Source: Nocardioides furvisabuli (GTDB lineage: Bacteria > Actinomycetota > Actinomycetes > Propionibacteriales > Nocardioidaceae). From it: 64,000 nucleotides of DNA. Of the stretch, positions 27,504 to 37,162 are shown piece after piece; the first letter of the stretch is position 1, and the number at the start of each line of letters is the position of its first letter. The translations under genes were made by a program, and so were the position numbers. The DNA is taken from contig NZ_JAIGQB010000005.1 of NCBI RefSeq assembly GCF_021083185.1, positions 124,001 to 188,000 on the forward strand, read 5' to 3'. A model generated the notes under the pieces. That model saw nothing but the letters and a program-made list of their open reading frames with translations. It made no database searches and had not been told where the DNA came from.

Positions 27504-28115
27504 TCACCGCCACAGGTCGGGCCACCCGTGCCCCAGCTCGAGGACGAGCTCGCGGAGCAGGGGAAGGCTGACACCCACCACGTTGTGGTGGTCGCCCTCG
27601 ATCCCGGCGATGAAGGCTCCGCCGAGGCCGTCGATGGTGAAGGCGCCCGCGACGTGCAGCGGCTCGCCGGTGGCGACGTAGGCGTCGATCTCGTCGTCGC
27701 CCACGTCGGCGAAGTGGACGGTGGTGGACCCGGTCGCCGCCGCCACGCGACCTGATGCCGTGTCGTGCAGGCAGTGGCCGCTGTGGAGCACGCCCGAGCG
27801 TCCCCGCATCGCCTGCCATCGCCGCCTCGCCTCGTCCGGGTCATGGGGCTTGCCGAGGGCCTCGCCGTCGAGCTCGAGCACCGAGTCGCAGCCGAGGACG
27901 AGCGCGCCGGCCGGCACCTCGTCGCGCCCGACGACGGCCGCGCACTTCAGCTCGGCCAGCTGCAGTGCGAGCTCGGCCGGCGGGAGGTCGACCAGCTGGG
28001 ACTCGTCGACCCCGCTCACGACGACGATCGGGTCCAGGCCCGCGGCCTGAAGCGTCGTACGCCGTGCGGGGGAGGCCGACGCCAGCACCAGCGGCACGAC
28101 CGGACGGGTGCTCAC
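27504..28115 (-). CDS. maf: Maf-like nucleoside triphosphate pyrophosphatase
   Basis: 203 residues. The N-terminal LVLASASPARRTTLQAAG and internal GCDSVLELDGEALGKPHD motifs define Maf. Proteins of this family hydrolyse dTTP/UTP or modified nucleotides to monophosphates and are linked to septum formation and mutation avoidance. The GTG start overlaps the DUF885 stop by four bases. The M. tuberculosis relative (Rv3282) also lies beside the accD5-accE genes, supporting conserved context. Confidence 0.92.
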   Translation of the reverse strand: MSTRPVVPLVLASASPARRTTLQAAGLDPIVVVSGVDESQLVDLPPAELALQLAELKCAAVVGRDEVPAGALVLGCDSVLELDGEALGKPHDPDEARRRWQAMRGRSGVLHSGHCLHDTASGRVAAATGSTTVHFADVGDDEIDAYVATGEPLHVAGAFTIDGLGGAFIAGIEGDHHNVVGVSLPLLRELVLELGHGWPDLWR

Positions 28116-29794
28116 AGCCGCCCCAGCGCGGTGCGCAGCGGGTCGAGGCCGAGCGAGCCCAGGTCGAGGGCGGCGCGGTGGAAGGCCTTGAGGTCGAAGT
28201 CGTCGCCCTGGCGCTGCTGCACGGCCGCGCGCGCCTCCAGCCAGATGCGCTCGCCGACCTTGTAGGACGGGGCCTGGCCGGGCAGGCCGAGGTAGCGCTT
28301 GACCTCGAACTGGATGACCTCGTCGTCCATGCGGCAGTGCAGCCGCATGAACTCCAGGCCCAGCTCGGGCGTCCAGGTCTCGCCGGGGTGGAAGGCAGCG
28401 CCGTCCGGACCGAGCCGGTTGTGCTCGGGGATCGTCAGCTCGAGGTGCATCCCGATGTCGACGACCACCCGTGCCGCTCGCAGCGACTGGCCGTCGAGCA
28501 TGCCGAGCAGGTCGGCCGGGTCGTCGAGGAACCCGAGCTCCTCCATCAGGCGCTCGGCGTACAGCGCCCAGCCCTCGCCGTGGCCGCTGCACCAGCACAT
28601 CAAGCGCTGCCAGCGGTTCAGGGTGTCGCTGCGGTAGGCCGTCTGGGCGACCTGCAGGTGGTGCCCCGGGACGCCCTCGTGGAAGACTGTGGTGACCTCG
28701 CGCCACGGGTGGAAGGCCTCGATCCCGTCGGGCACCGACCACCACATGCGGCCCGGTCGCGAGAAGTCCTCCGAGGGTCCGGTGTAGTAGATCCCCCCGT
28801 CGTTCGTGGGCGCGAGCATGCACTCGATGCGCCGGACCGGGGCCGGGATGTCGAAGTGCACGTCGGCCATCGCCGCGATCGTGCGGTCGGCGAGGTCCTG
28901 CATCCACCCGCGGAAGGCCTCCCGGCCGTGCACCACCCGCGCCGGGTCGGTGTCGAGGTGGGCGACCACCGCGTCGACGCCGGCGCCCGGGAGGATGCGA
29001 TCGGCGGTGGCGTGCATCAGGTCGGACAGCCGCTGGAGCTCGGCCCAGCCCCACTCGTAGGTCTCGTCCAGGTCGACCTCGGCGCCCAGGAAGTATCGGC
29101 TCGCCAGCGCGTAGACCTCGCGGCCCACGCCCTCGCGGTCCTTGCCCTGGGGCTCGAGCTCGTCGCTCAGGAAGAGCCCGAAGGCGACGGTCGCGGCGCT
29201 CGCAGCCGCGGCGAGGCGACGCAGCTCGTCGCCGCCGTCGAGCCGCTCGACGAGGCCGAGGTAGAAGTCGCCCGCGTCACCGACCTGCCCGGTCCAGCGG
29301 CGCACCTGATCGGCCACCTCGGCGTACTGGCGCGCGGCGACGACGTGGCCCTTGCGTGCCTCGTCGGTCAGGGTGACGCGCAGCCCCTCCAGCGCCGCGG
29401 GCACACCGGCGAGGCGGGACGCGATCGCCGCCACCGCCTCCTCGCCCTCGGTGGGCATGAGGTCGAAGACGCTGCGGATCTCGTGCAGCGGGCTCCACAG
29501 CACCGACATGCGCGAGCGGTTGACGCCGGCCTCCTCGAGCTCGATCTCGAGCCGGGTGCGTTCGAGGAAGGCGTCGCGCGCCGAGGCCTCGCGGTCGTCG
29601 ACCGGGGTGGACGCCTCGACCGCTGCGACCGCCGCGCGGGCCAGTGCCTCGCGGGCGTCGAACCCGGACGGGGAGTAGTCGGTCATCTCGTGCTCGTGGC
29701 CCGCCACCCCGATCGAGGTGGCGGTCAAGGGGTCGAGGGCGCAGAAGTCGTCGACGTAGGCCTCGCAGAGGGCATCGATGGCACGTTCGCTCAC
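28112..29794 (-). CDS. DUF885 family predicted metallohydrolase
   Basis: 560-residue DUF885 protein. VFHEGVPGHHLQVAQ is the family's metal-site motif, similar to the HExxH helix of M2/M3-like metallopeptidases, and the C-terminal PGQAPSYKVGERIWLEAR is also characteristic. No signal peptide is present, so it is cytoplasmic. Most members are uncharacterised. GTG 29794 follows TAGGGT (29801-29806) by six bases, suggesting a leaderless mRNA. It heads a run with maf, the CDP-alcohol enzyme and the DedA-like gene. Confidence 0.88.
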   Translation of the reverse strand: MSERAIDALCEAYVDDFCALDPLTATSIGVAGHEHEMTDYSPSGFDAREALARAAVAAVEASTPVDDREASARDAFLERTRLEIELEEAGVNRSRMSVLWSPLHEIRSVFDLMPTEGEEAVAAIASRLAGVPAALEGLRVTLTDEARKGHVVAARQYAEVADQVRRWTGQVGDAGDFYLGLVERLDGGDELRRLAAAASAATVAFGLFLSDELEPQGKDREGVGREVYALASRYFLGAEVDLDETYEWGWAELQRLSDLMHATADRILPGAGVDAVVAHLDTDPARVVHGREAFRGWMQDLADRTIAAMADVHFDIPAPVRRIECMLAPTNDGGIYYTGPSEDFSRPGRMWWSVPDGIEAFHPWREVTTVFHEGVPGHHLQVAQTAYRSDTLNRWQRLMCWCSGHGEGWALYAERLMEELGFLDDPADLLGMLDGQSLRAARVVVDIGMHLELTIPEHNRLGPDGAAFHPGETWTPELGLEFMRLHCRMDDEVIQFEVKRYLGLPGQAPSYKVGERIWLEARAAVQQRQGDDFDLKAFHRAALDLGSLGLDPLRTALGRL

Positions 29795-29800
29795 GCGGCG

Positions 29801-29806
29801 ACCCTA
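29801..29806 (-). promoter_or_regulatory. -10 element, leaderless DUF885-maf operon
   Basis: TAGGGT on the minus strand ends six bases before GTG 29794; no ribosome-binding site precedes the start. Confidence 0.45.
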
Positions 29807-29824
29807 GTCCCGCCGGGTGTCTGC

Positions 29825-30478
29825 TCAGTCGGAGATCCCCGGGACGGCGACGCGGCCCTGGGAGGAGCACTGGCCGAAGTTCGTGCCGTCGCTGGCGTTG
29901 GTGCCGGTCGTGCGGATGACCGAGACCTGGCGGGTGAACTGGTCGACCTCCTGCCACGGCCCGTTCTGCCCGCTCAGGGAGCGCTCGAGCGTCCAGGTGA
30001 TCGAGAAGCTCGTGGGCTGCGTGCGAGACCGCTCGGCGCTGGTGCGGTAGGTCAGTGCGAAGCGCCGGCAGGCGCCGAGGACGGGGTCGTTGATGTCCAG
30101 GAACACCGCGGGCCGGTAGCCCCGTGAGGGCCCGTTCTGGTCGGCGTGCAGGCCGTCGACCTCGATCTGGAAGTTCGACAGGGTGTCGGTCTCGCGCCAG
30201 CGGTACCAGCCGGTGATCCGGTCGCAGGTGCAGATGTCGATGTACTGCGGGAGCTGGCCGGTGCCGTAGACCTGCTTGATGGTCGTCGGGTTGGTCTGCT
30301 GGGACTGGCTGGAGCAGATCGCCCGGTAGCTCGTGGTGACGTTGGGCCCCACGGTGATGCCGCCGGCCACGGCGCAGCGGGACGCGGCGAAGGCGGGGGC
30401 GGTGGTGGACGCGGCGATGACCGGCGCGGTCCACGCGATGCCGCGGACCACGCTGCGACGGTTGAGGGTCTGGCTCAT
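29825..30478 (-). CDS. Tat-exported protein of unknown function
   Basis: 217 residues beginning MSQTLNRRSVVRGIAW, a twin-arginine signal with hydrophobic core and cleavage near APAFAAS (~residue 32). The mature part is about 185 residues with at least five Cys, including a CTC pair (ICTCDRITG), and Thr/Ser-rich beta-type sequence. It matches no family I recognise. Tat export suggests folding before translocation. AAGGGG eight bases upstream supports ATG 30478 over upstream in-frame codons. A 297-bp gap separates it from accE. Confidence 0.7.
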   Translation of the reverse strand: MSQTLNRRSVVRGIAWTAPVIAASTTAPAFAASRCAVAGGITVGPNVTTSYRAICSSQSQQTNPTTIKQVYGTGQLPQYIDICTCDRITGWYRWRETDTLSNFQIEVDGLHADQNGPSRGYRPAVFLDINDPVLGACRRFALTYRTSAERSRTQPTSFSITWTLERSLSGQNGPWQEVDQFTRQVSVIRTTGTNASDGTNFGQCSSQGRVAVPGISD

Positions 30479-30775
30479 GCTGGTTTCCCCTTCGAGGGTG
30501 CTCACGGTGCTCTGCCCTCGAGGGCTCGGGTGCACGCCGACGCGCAGGCGCGCCGGATGTCACGACGGATCGACGCGGCGGCAGCGCCTGCCCAGCACGA
30601 ATTCCGGGCCTTCACCGCACGCCGACAGCGATCACGCCGTCATTGTGTTACCCGCCCCCCCAGGAGCTGGACTCGCACCGTACTGACGGCGCGGGGCACC
30701 CGAGAAGGCGCTGCGTCCAACGTGGGGGAAACCTGATGGAAGTGGTCCGGTTCCTTGACGGGAGGTGGACGAACC
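30479..30775. other. 297-bp gap without a gene
   Basis: No convincing coding sequence. It should hold the promoter of the Tat protein gene (leftward) and the end of the accD5-accE transcript. A run of seven C at 30655-30661 is notable. Short frames here on the plus strand continue antisense into accE and lack their own ribosome site. Confidence 0.5.
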
Positions 30776-30997
30776 TCAGCGGGGGAGCCCGCTGGTCCGC
30801 CACCCCTCGGGACCCGGACGGGGCGTACGCCGTACGCCGCGGGCGGGTGCACCCCACGACGGCCGAGGCCGGCGCGGGGCCTGGGCGGCGCCCCCCGACA
30901 CGGCCGAGAGCACCGCGACCAGTGCGGCGACCTCCTCGGGCGTCGCGTCGGGGTTGACCACCTCGAGCAGCGGACGCTGCTCGTCGCGCCCGCTCAC
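30776..30997 (-). CDS. accE: Acyl-CoA carboxylase epsilon subunit
   Basis: 73 residues, the usual size of the small actinobacterial epsilon subunit. N-terminal [20 protein letters not shown] and C-terminal GWRTSGLPR with an upstream conserved Trp in SWGAP are the recognisable blocks; the middle is Pro/Arg-rich. It stabilises the alpha-beta carboxylase complex in Streptomyces and mycobacteria. GTG overlaps the accD5 stop (GTGA), as expected for an obligate partner. Confidence 0.9.
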   Translation of the reverse strand: MSGRDEQRPLLEVVNPDATPEEVAALVAVLSAVSGGAAQAPRRPRPSWGAPARGVRRTPRPGPEGWRTSGLPR

Positions 30998-32622
30998 AGC
31001 GGGATGTTCCCGTGCTTCTTGGGCGGCAGGTTCGCGCGCTTGGAGCGCAGCAGGCGCAGCGCACGGACGACCTCGGTGCGCGTCTCGTGCGGGGTGATGA
31101 CGGCGTCGACGTAGCCCCGCTCGGCGGCGATGTAGGGGTTGGCCAGCGTGGTCTCGTAGTCCTCGATGAGCTCCGCGCGGGTCGCCTCGACGTCCCCGCC
31201 GTCGTCGGCGACCTTCTTGAGGGTCTTGCGGTGCAGGATGTTGGCCGCGCCCTGGGCGCCCATGACGGCGATCTGGGCGGTGGGCCAGGCGACGTTGATG
31301 TCAGCGCCGAGGTGCTTGGAGCCCATCACGTCGTAGGCGCCGCCGTAGGCCTTGCGGGTGATGATCGTGACGAGCGGGACGGTCGCCTCGGCGTAGGCGT
31401 AGATGAGCTTCGCGCCGCGGCGGATGATGCCGTCCCACTCCTGGTCGGTGCCCGGCAGGAAGCCCGGCACGTCGACGAAGGTCAGCACCGGGAGGTTGAA
31501 GGCGTCGCAGAAGCGCACGAAGCGCGCGGCCTTCTCCGAGGCGTCGATGTCGAGGGTGCCGGCGAACTGCATCGGCTGGTTGGCCACCACGCCGACCGAG
31601 CGCCCCTCGACGCGGCCGAGACCGACGATGATGTTGGGGGCGAACAGCTCCTGGACCTCGAGGAACTCCTGGTCGTCGAGCACGGCGGTGATCACGTCGT
31701 GCATGTCGTAGGGCTGGTTCGGGCTGTCGGGGATGAGCGTGTCGAGCGCCCGGTCGAGGTCGGTGACCTCCATGTCGGGGACCTCGTCGAGCTCCGGAGC
31801 CGGATCGAGGTTGTTCTGCGGGAGGTAGGACAGCATCGACTTGACGTAGTCGATGGCGTCCTCCTCGTCGGAGGCCATGTAGTGGGCGTTGCCCGACTTG
31901 GTGTTGTGGGTGCGCGCCCCGCCGAGGTCCTCCATCGTCACGTCCTCGCCGGTGACGGTCTTGATGACGTCGGGACCGGTGATGAACATCGCGGAGGTCT
32001 TGTCGACCATCACCGTGAAGTCGGTGACCGCCGGGGAGTAGACGTGGCCACCGGCGCAGTTGCCCATGATCATGCTGATCTGCGGGATCACGCCGGAGGC
32101 GTGGACGTTGCGGCGGAAGATCTCGCCGTAGAGGCCGAGGCTGACCACGCCCTCCTGGATGCGGGCGCCGGCGCCCTCGTTGATGCCCACGATCGGGCAC
32201 CCCGTCCTCATCGCCAGGTCCATGACCTTGGTGATCTTCTCGCCGTAGACCTCGCCCAGCGAGCCGCCGAACACGGTGAAGTCCTGGCTGAAGACGCACA
32301 CCATGCGCCCGTCGACCTCGCCGTAGCCGGTCACCACGCCGTCGCCGTAGGGACGGTTCTTCTCCAGCCCGAACGCCGTGGAGCGGTGCCGCGCGAGCTC
32401 GTCGAGCTCCACGAAGGTGCCCTCGTCGAAGAGCATCTCGATGCGCTCGCGCGCGGTCTTGCGACCCTTGGCGTGCTGCTTCTCGACGGCCTTCGCCGAG
32501 CCGGCGTGCACGGCCTCGTCGAGTCGCCGCTCGAGGTCGGCGAGCTTGCCCGCGGTCGTGTGGATGTCGATGCCTGTCTCCTGCGAGGGGACGTCGGTGC
32601 CCTCACCCGGCTGTGCACTCAC
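30994..32622 (-). CDS. accD5: Acyl-CoA (propionyl-CoA) carboxylase beta subunit
   Basis: 542-residue carboxyltransferase. Two crotonase-like halves carry oxyanion-hole glycines: [13 protein letters not shown] in the N-half and [16 protein letters not shown] in the C-half. Length and sequence fit AccD5/PccB. It transfers the carboxyl group from biotin on AccA3 to propionyl-CoA (or acetyl-CoA), giving methylmalonyl-CoA or malonyl-CoA for fatty-acid and propionate metabolism. The GTG start has AGGAG eight bases upstream. Divergent from birA with a 52-bp shared promoter region, so carboxylase and its biotin ligase may be co-regulated. Confidence 0.95.
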   Translation of the reverse strand: MSAQPGEGTDVPSQETGIDIHTTAGKLADLERRLDEAVHAGSAKAVEKQHAKGRKTARERIEMLFDEGTFVELDELARHRSTAFGLEKNRPYGDGVVTGYGEVDGRMVCVFSQDFTVFGGSLGEVYGEKITKVMDLAMRTGCPIVGINEGAGARIQEGVVSLGLYGEIFRRNVHASGVIPQISMIMGNCAGGHVYSPAVTDFTVMVDKTSAMFITGPDVIKTVTGEDVTMEDLGGARTHNTKSGNAHYMASDEEDAIDYVKSMLSYLPQNNLDPAPELDEVPDMEVTDLDRALDTLIPDSPNQPYDMHDVITAVLDDQEFLEVQELFAPNIIVGLGRVEGRSVGVVANQPMQFAGTLDIDASEKAARFVRFCDAFNLPVLTFVDVPGFLPGTDQEWDGIIRRGAKLIYAYAEATVPLVTIITRKAYGGAYDVMGSKHLGADINVAWPTAQIAVMGAQGAANILHRKTLKKVADDGGDVEATRAELIEDYETTLANPYIAAERGYVDAVITPHETRTEVVRALRLLRSKRANLPPKKHGNIPL

Positions 32623-32674
32623 GCGATGGTCTCCTGGTCGGTCGCTGGTCAGGTCCATCGGGCAATCTAGTGCC

Positions 32675-33472
32675 ATGAGCCACGCACCGGCACCGCGCCC
32701 ACCCCTCGATCCCGACCGGCTGCTCGTGCCGCACGGGTGGCGGGTGGAGGTGGAGGAGGCGACCCCGTCGACCAACGCCGCGCTGGCCGAGCGGGCCCGG
32801 GCGGGCGAGGAGGCCGGGCTCGTGCTGGTCACCGAGCACCAGACGGCCGGTCGAGGCCGCCTCGACCGCGCGTGGGAGACCCCGCCGCGCGCGTCGCTGA
32901 CCTTCTCGGTCCTGCTCGCCCCCGACGTGCCGCAGGCCGCGTGGTCGTGGCTGCCCCTGCTGACCGGGTACGCCGTCCAGGCCGCACTCGCCGACCGGCT
33001 CCCCGACATCGCGCTGAAGTGGCCCAACGACGTGCTGGTCGACAACGGCGCCGGGGTCGGACGCAAGGTCTGCGGCATCCTCGTGGAGCGGATCGAGACC
33101 GACCGTGGACCGATGGCCGTGGTGGGGGTGGGGATCAATGTCGACCAGACGCTGGAGGAGCTTCCGATCGCGCTCGCCACGTCCGTGGCGCTGGAGACCG
33201 GCGAGCCGGTCGAGCGCACCGGCCTGCTCGGGCAGGTGCTCGGCTCGATCCACGGCCTCCAGGGCCTGCTCGACGACACCGAGTCGCTGCGCCGGGCGTA
33301 CGCCGACGTGTGCGTCACGCTGGGCGCGACGGTCGACGTCCACCTGCCCGCGGGCGACGTACGCCGCGGCGAGGCGCTCGACATCGACGCGAGCGGGGCG
33401 CTGGTCGTCGGGACGGACGACGGCACGTTCACGGTGGCCGCCGGCGACGTGGTGCACGTGCGGCCTGCCTGA
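32675..33472 (+). CDS. birA: Biotin-[acetyl-CoA-carboxylase] ligase
   Basis: 265-residue class I biotin protein ligase without the N-terminal DNA-binding domain, so not a repressor. Motifs: [21 protein letters not shown] (biotinyl-AMP loop), [18 protein letters not shown] and GVGINVD; a C-terminal SH3-like domain follows from ~215. It would biotinylate AccA3 and pyruvate carboxylase, both in this window. ATG 32675 follows CAATCT (32663-32668) by six bases. Confidence 0.94.
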   Translation: MSHAPAPRPPLDPDRLLVPHGWRVEVEEATPSTNAALAERARAGEEAGLVLVTEHQTAGRGRLDRAWETPPRASLTFSVLLAPDVPQAAWSWLPLLTGYAVQAALADRLPDIALKWPNDVLVDNGAGVGRKVCGILVERIETDRGPMAVVGVGINVDQTLEELPIALATSVALETGEPVERTGLLGQVLGSIHGLQGLLDDTESLRRAYADVCVTLGATVDVHLPAGDVRRGEALDIDASGALVVGTDDGTFTVAAGDVVHVRPA

Positions 33473-33499
33473 TTCGTCGCGCAGCGACGTGCGGAGTGA

Positions 33500-33505
33500 C
33501 ATGAT
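33500..33505 (+). promoter_or_regulatory. -10 element, leaderless PH-domain gene
   Basis: CATGAT ends six bases before GTG 33512, located in the short gap after birA. Confidence 0.4.
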
Positions 33506-33511
33506 CGGCGC

Positions 33512-34015
33512 GTGGCCTTTCCGACCAAGCTCCTCAACGACGGCGAACACGTCGTGGTCTCGACCCGGACGCACGTCAAGGCCCTGATCCTGCCCGGCCT
33601 CGTCGTCCTCGTGGCCCTCGCTGCGGCGGTCTTCCTCGACCGCCTCGTCGACGGCTCGGTGGCCACCCTGGTCATCTGGGCGCTGTTCCTCGCCGTGGTG
33701 CTGTGGTTCCTCGTCGGGCCGTTCTTGCGCTGGTTGACCACGACCTACACCTTCACCAACCGTCGCTTCATCAAGCGCTCCGGCTTCATCGCCAAGGAGG
33801 GCCGCACGATCCCGCTCAACCGGATCAGCGGTGTCGACTTCGACATCGGTGTGATCGACCGGATCTTCGGCTGCGGCACGCTCGTGGTCTCCGACGCCAG
33901 CACCGACGGCAGCGTCGAGCTCTCCGACATCCCCGACGTGGAGAAGGTCCAGCTCCAGGTGTCGAACGAGCTCCATCGCCTCGCCGGTGGTGACCGCCGC
34001 GACGATGGCGCCTGA
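33512..34015 (+). CDS. Membrane PH-domain (bPH2-type) protein
   Basis: 167 residues. Two transmembrane helices (about 28-72) are followed by a bacterial pleckstrin-homology-like domain: [17 protein letters not shown] and [23 protein letters not shown] are hallmark segments. Cytoplasmic C-terminus; function unknown. A similar protein adjoins birA in M. tuberculosis (Rv3278c as I recall), so the order is conserved. It overlaps the start of the cyclase gene by 11 bases, implying coupling and perhaps a functional link. Confidence 0.85.
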   Translation: MAFPTKLLNDGEHVVVSTRTHVKALILPGLVVLVALAAAVFLDRLVDGSVATLVIWALFLAVVLWFLVGPFLRWLTTTYTFTNRRFIKRSGFIAKEGRTIPLNRISGVDFDIGVIDRIFGCGTLVVSDASTDGSVELSDIPDVEKVQLQVSNELHRLAGGDRRDDGA

Positions 34016-35012
34016 CCGCGCGTCGCGGGGCGAGCGTCCCGACCGGCTGTCGGGCGAGCAGCTCGACGACGCGATCCTGCGCAGCCAGCCGGCGTTCAAC
34101 GCGCTCGAGGTGGCCGCCGAGACCGGCGTGACCATCGAGCAGACCCGCCGGCTCTGGCGGGCGCTGGGCTTCCCGGAGTTCGTCGGCGAGAAGGCCTACA
34201 CCTCCGCCGACGTCGAGGCTGTCGCCACGTTGATGGGTTTCGTCGACGCCGGCGCCGTCGACTTCGACATGGCCGTCAACCTCACCCGCGGGGTCGGGCA
34301 GACCATGGCCCGCCTCGCCGACTGGGAGGTCTCGACGCTGGTGAGCCGCGTGGAGGAGATGGAGGCCGGCGAGGAGGCCACCGGCTCGCGCATCGGCTCG
34401 GCCCTGCGCCTGATCAACGAGGTCAACCCGCCCTTCGAGCGGCTGCTGATCTATGCCTGGCGCCGCCACCTCGCCGCGGCCGTGGGTCGCATCGAGGCCA
34501 TGGGCGCCAAGGATGAGGACCTCCACACCATCGACGTCAGCGTCGGCTTCGCGGACCTGGTGTCCTTCACCGCCCTGTCCAACACCCTCGACCGCGACGA
34601 GATCGGCGACCTGGTCGAGGTCTTCGAGAGTCGCTGCCAGGACGTGGTGGCGCGCTATGCCGGGCGCATCATCAAGAGCCTGGGCGACTCGGTGCTCTTC
34701 GTGACCAACAGCGCCGAGGACGCGGTCGCGGTGGCCGAGGGGATCATCAACGTGATCGGTCGCGACTCCAAGATGCCCGACGTGCGCCTCGGGCTGGCCA
34801 GCGGGCCGGTGGTCCAGCGACTCGGCGACATCTTCGGCCCGCCGGTCAACATGGCCGCCCGGCTCACCCAGGTCGCGCGCCGCAACCGGCTCATCGTCGA
34901 CCAGAACACCGCCGACCTGCTGCCGGCTGCCGACTGGGAGAGCCGGCGTCTGCCGGCGCGCCCCGTGCGCGGCTTCGGGCTCGTCGAGCCGGTCGCCGTG
35001 CGCCGCCGCTGA
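34005..35012 (+). CDS. Class III adenylate/guanylate cyclase
   Basis: About 335 residues. Residues 1-150 form a helical regulatory domain (ALEVAAETGVTIEQTRRLWRALGFPE) similar to the N-terminus of mycobacterial Rv1264/Rv2212-type cyclases, of which Rv1264 is pH-responsive. The catalytic domain starts near 170: VGFADLVSFTALS has metal Asp, IKSLGDSVLFV has Lys and second metal Asp, and FGPPVNMAARL has transition-state Asn and Arg. All catalytic residues are present, so cyclic nucleotide synthesis is expected; substrate specificity is unproven. GTG at 33987 is an alternative start. Cytoplasmic. Confidence 0.9.
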   Translation: MAPDRASRGERPDRLSGEQLDDAILRSQPAFNALEVAAETGVTIEQTRRLWRALGFPEFVGEKAYTSADVEAVATLMGFVDAGAVDFDMAVNLTRGVGQTMARLADWEVSTLVSRVEEMEAGEEATGSRIGSALRLINEVNPPFERLLIYAWRRHLAAAVGRIEAMGAKDEDLHTIDVSVGFADLVSFTALSNTLDRDEIGDLVEVFESRCQDVVARYAGRIIKSLGDSVLFVTNSAEDAVAVAEGIINVIGRDSKMPDVRLGLASGPVVQRLGDIFGPPVNMAARLTQVARRNRLIVDQNTADLLPAADWESRRLPARPVRGFGLVEPVAVRRR

Positions 35013-35093
35013 CGCACGGACGGTCTCACCCGGTGGACTGGACCACCCGGGCCATTTTCGGTCATACGGGCCCGCCGACAGCGGTGCCGTCCC

Positions 35094-35099
35094 TACCGT
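35094..35099 (+). promoter_or_regulatory. -10 element, leaderless winged-helix gene
   Basis: TACCGT ends six bases before GTG 35106. Confidence 0.45.
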
Positions 35100-35105
35100 C
35101 GGCCC

Positions 35106-35423
35106 GTGTTGGCTGTGCAGGACGTGCGACTGGATCCGACCACGCGGCAGGTGTGGCGGGGCGAGCGCGAGATCAGGCTCTCGCGCAAGGAGTTCCAGCT
35201 CCTCCATGCGCTCATGGCGCGCCCCGGTGACATCGTCACGCGCGGCGAGCTGATGGCGGACGTGTGGCAGACGTCGTTCTACACCAACTCCAAGACCATC
35301 GACGTCCACCTCGGCTGGCTGCGCCGCAAGCTCGACGACGACCCGCGCAGCCCCACCCTGATCACGACGCACCGGGGACGCGGGCTGCGCTTCGAGACCG
35401 CCCAGGACACGGTCGCGAGCTGA
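35106..35423 (+). CDS. Stand-alone OmpR-type winged-helix regulator
   Basis: 105-residue protein consisting only of the Trans_reg_C winged helix: IRLSRKEFQLLHALMARPGD, TRGELMADVWQ and the recognition helix NSKTIDVHLGWLRRKL, then HRGRGLRFE in the wing. There is no receiver domain, so it is not a classical response regulator; control may be by level or partner binding. It lies 31 bp before purK on the same strand. Targets unknown. Confidence 0.88.
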   Translation: MLAVQDVRLDPTTRQVWRGEREIRLSRKEFQLLHALMARPGDIVTRGELMADVWQTSFYTNSKTIDVHLGWLRRKLDDDPRSPTLITTHRGRGLRFETAQDTVAS

Positions 35424-35441
35424 GCGCCCGCGGGCCTTCTA

Positions 35442-35447
35442 TAGGCT
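35442..35447 (+). promoter_or_regulatory. -10 element, leaderless purKE operon
   Basis: TAGGCT ends seven bases before GTG 35455, immediately after the winged-helix gene. Confidence 0.45.
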
Positions 35448-35454
35448 CGCCGTC

Positions 35455-36624
35455 GTGTCCTCGCCAGGTCAGCACCGCGCCCCCACGCTCGCCGTCATCG
35501 GGGGAGGCCAGCTGGCCCGGATGATGGCGCAACCCGCCATCGCGCTCGGCCTGCCGCTGCGGCTGCTCGCCGAGGCCGAGGGCGTCTCCGCCGCCCAGGT
35601 CATCCCCGACCAGCTCGTCGGCGACTACACCGACCTGCCCACCCTGCGCCGCGTCACCGAGGGCGCCAGCGTGGTCACCTTCGACCACGAGCACGTCCCG
35701 ACCGACCACCTGCACGCGCTGGAGGCCGACGGGGTCGCCGTACGCCCCGGGCCGGGCGCGCTGGTGCACGCCCAGGACAAGGCCGTCATGCGCCGGCGGC
35801 TCGCCGAGCTCGACGTGCCGTGCCCGCGCAACGCGGTGGTCACCTCGACCGCGGACGTCGAGGCGTTCGGCCTGCCGTGCGTCCTCAAGACCACCCGGGG
35901 CGGCTACGACGGCAAGGGTGTGTGGGTGGTCCGCGGCCTCGACGATGCGCAGGTCGCCTTCGACGCCGCGGCCGCGGCCGGCGTGGAGGTGCTGGCCGAG
36001 GAGCTCGTCGACTTCCGCCGTGAGCTCTCCGCCCTCGTCGCCCGCTCGCCCAGCGGGCAGGCGGCGGCGTACCCCGTCGTCACCTCCACCCAGCTCGACG
36101 GGATCTGCCACGAGGTGATCGCCCCTGCACCCGACCTGGAGCCCGCCCTGGCCGGTCAGGCGCAGGAGATCGCCCTGCGCGTCGCCGGTGCGCTCGACGT
36201 CACGGGCATCCTCGCCGTCGAGCTATTCGAGACGACCGACGGCCGGATCCTGGTCAACGAGCTGGCGATGCGCCCCCACAACACCGGCCACTGGAGCCAG
36301 GACGGCGCGGTGACGTCCCAGTTCGAGAACCATCTGCGCGCCGTCATGGACCTCCCGTTGGGTTCGCCGGCCCCGCGCTCGCGCTGGACCGTGATGGTGA
36401 ACATCCTCGGCGGACCCACCGACACCGGCCGCCTCTACGACGGCCTGCCCCACGCGATGGCCCGCGACCCGCAGCTGCGAGTGCACTTCTACGGCAAGGA
36501 CCTGCGACCCGGCCGCAAGGTCGGCCACGTCAACGCCTTCGGCGACGACCTCGCCGACTGCCTCGAGCGCGCGCGGCACGCCGCCGCGTGGTTCCGCGGC
36601 GACCTCGGCAACGAAAGTGAGTGA
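35455..36624 (+). CDS. purK: 5-(carboxyamino)imidazole ribonucleotide synthase
   Basis: 389 residues, ATP-grasp enzyme converting AIR plus bicarbonate and ATP to N5-CAIR in purine synthesis. N-terminal [23 protein letters not shown]-binding [30 protein letters not shown] and [14 protein letters not shown] are diagnostic PurK blocks. Its stop lies inside the start region of purE (8-base overlap). Confidence 0.96.
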   Translation: MSSPGQHRAPTLAVIGGGQLARMMAQPAIALGLPLRLLAEAEGVSAAQVIPDQLVGDYTDLPTLRRVTEGASVVTFDHEHVPTDHLHALEADGVAVRPGPGALVHAQDKAVMRRRLAELDVPCPRNAVVTSTADVEAFGLPCVLKTTRGGYDGKGVWVVRGLDDAQVAFDAAAAAGVEVLAEELVDFRRELSALVARSPSGQAAAYPVVTSTQLDGICHEVIAPAPDLEPALAGQAQEIALRVAGALDVTGILAVELFETTDGRILVNELAMRPHNTGHWSQDGAVTSQFENHLRAVMDLPLGSPAPRSRWTVMVNILGGPTDTGRLYDGLPHAMARDPQLRVHFYGKDLRPGRKVGHVNAFGDDLADCLERARHAAAWFRGDLGNESE

Positions 36625-37162
36625 GCAGATGGACGACACCACCGCGACCCCGAAGGTCGCCATCGTCATGGGCTCGGACTCCGACTGGCCCGTCATGCAG
36701 GCCTCCGGGGAGGTCCTGACCGAGCTCGGCATCGCCTGGGAGGCCGACGTCGTCTCCGCCCACCGGATGCCGACCGAGATGGTCGCGTGGGGACAGCAGG
36801 CCCACACCCGCGGCCTGTCGGTCGTCATCGCCGGCGCCGGGGGAGCGGCGCACCTGCCGGGCATGCTGGCCGCGCTCACCCCGCTGCCGGTGATCGGTGT
36901 CCCGGTGCCGCTGAAGTACCTCGACGGCATGGACTCGCTGCTCTCGATCGTGCAGATGCCCGGCGGCATCCCGGTCGCGACGGTCGCGATCGGCAACGCC
37001 AAGAACGCCGGCATCCTCGCCGCCCGGATCCTCGGCACCAGCGACCCCGACCTCCAGCAGCGCCTCGTCGACTACCAGGCCGCGCTCGCCGAGACCGCCC
37101 ACGCCAAGGGCGACGTCGTACGCCGTGCGGCTGCCGGGGACACCCGGCGCGTGGGCTTCTAG
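36617..37162 (+). CDS. purE: N5-CAIR mutase
   Basis: 181-residue class I Pur[24 protein letters not shown] (catalytic His) and [18 protein letters not shown] are all intact. It rearranges N5-CAIR made by PurK into CAIR. GTG 36617 overlaps purK; ATG 36629 is also possible and would start closer to the family core. Confidence 0.95.
   Translation: MSEQMDDTTATPKVAIVMGSDSDWPVMQASGEVLTELGIAWEADVVSAHRMPTEMVAWGQQAHTRGLSVVIAGAGGAAHLPGMLAALTPLPVIGVPVPLKYLDGMDSLLSIVQMPGGIPVATVAIGNAKNAGILAARILGTSDPDLQQRLVDYQAALAETAHAKGDVVRRAAAGDTRRVGF

Noticed and set aside
30736..30957. Plus-strand ATG frame near accE (MEVVRFLDGRW)
   Set aside because: Mostly antisense to accE and Pro/Arg-rich after residue 30; no family match. 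AccE on the minus strand is far better supported.
35013..35105. Joining the winged-helix gene to the upstream cyclase as one regulator
   Set aside because: The frames are separated by stops and a 93-bp gap with its own -10 hexamer, so they are separate genes.
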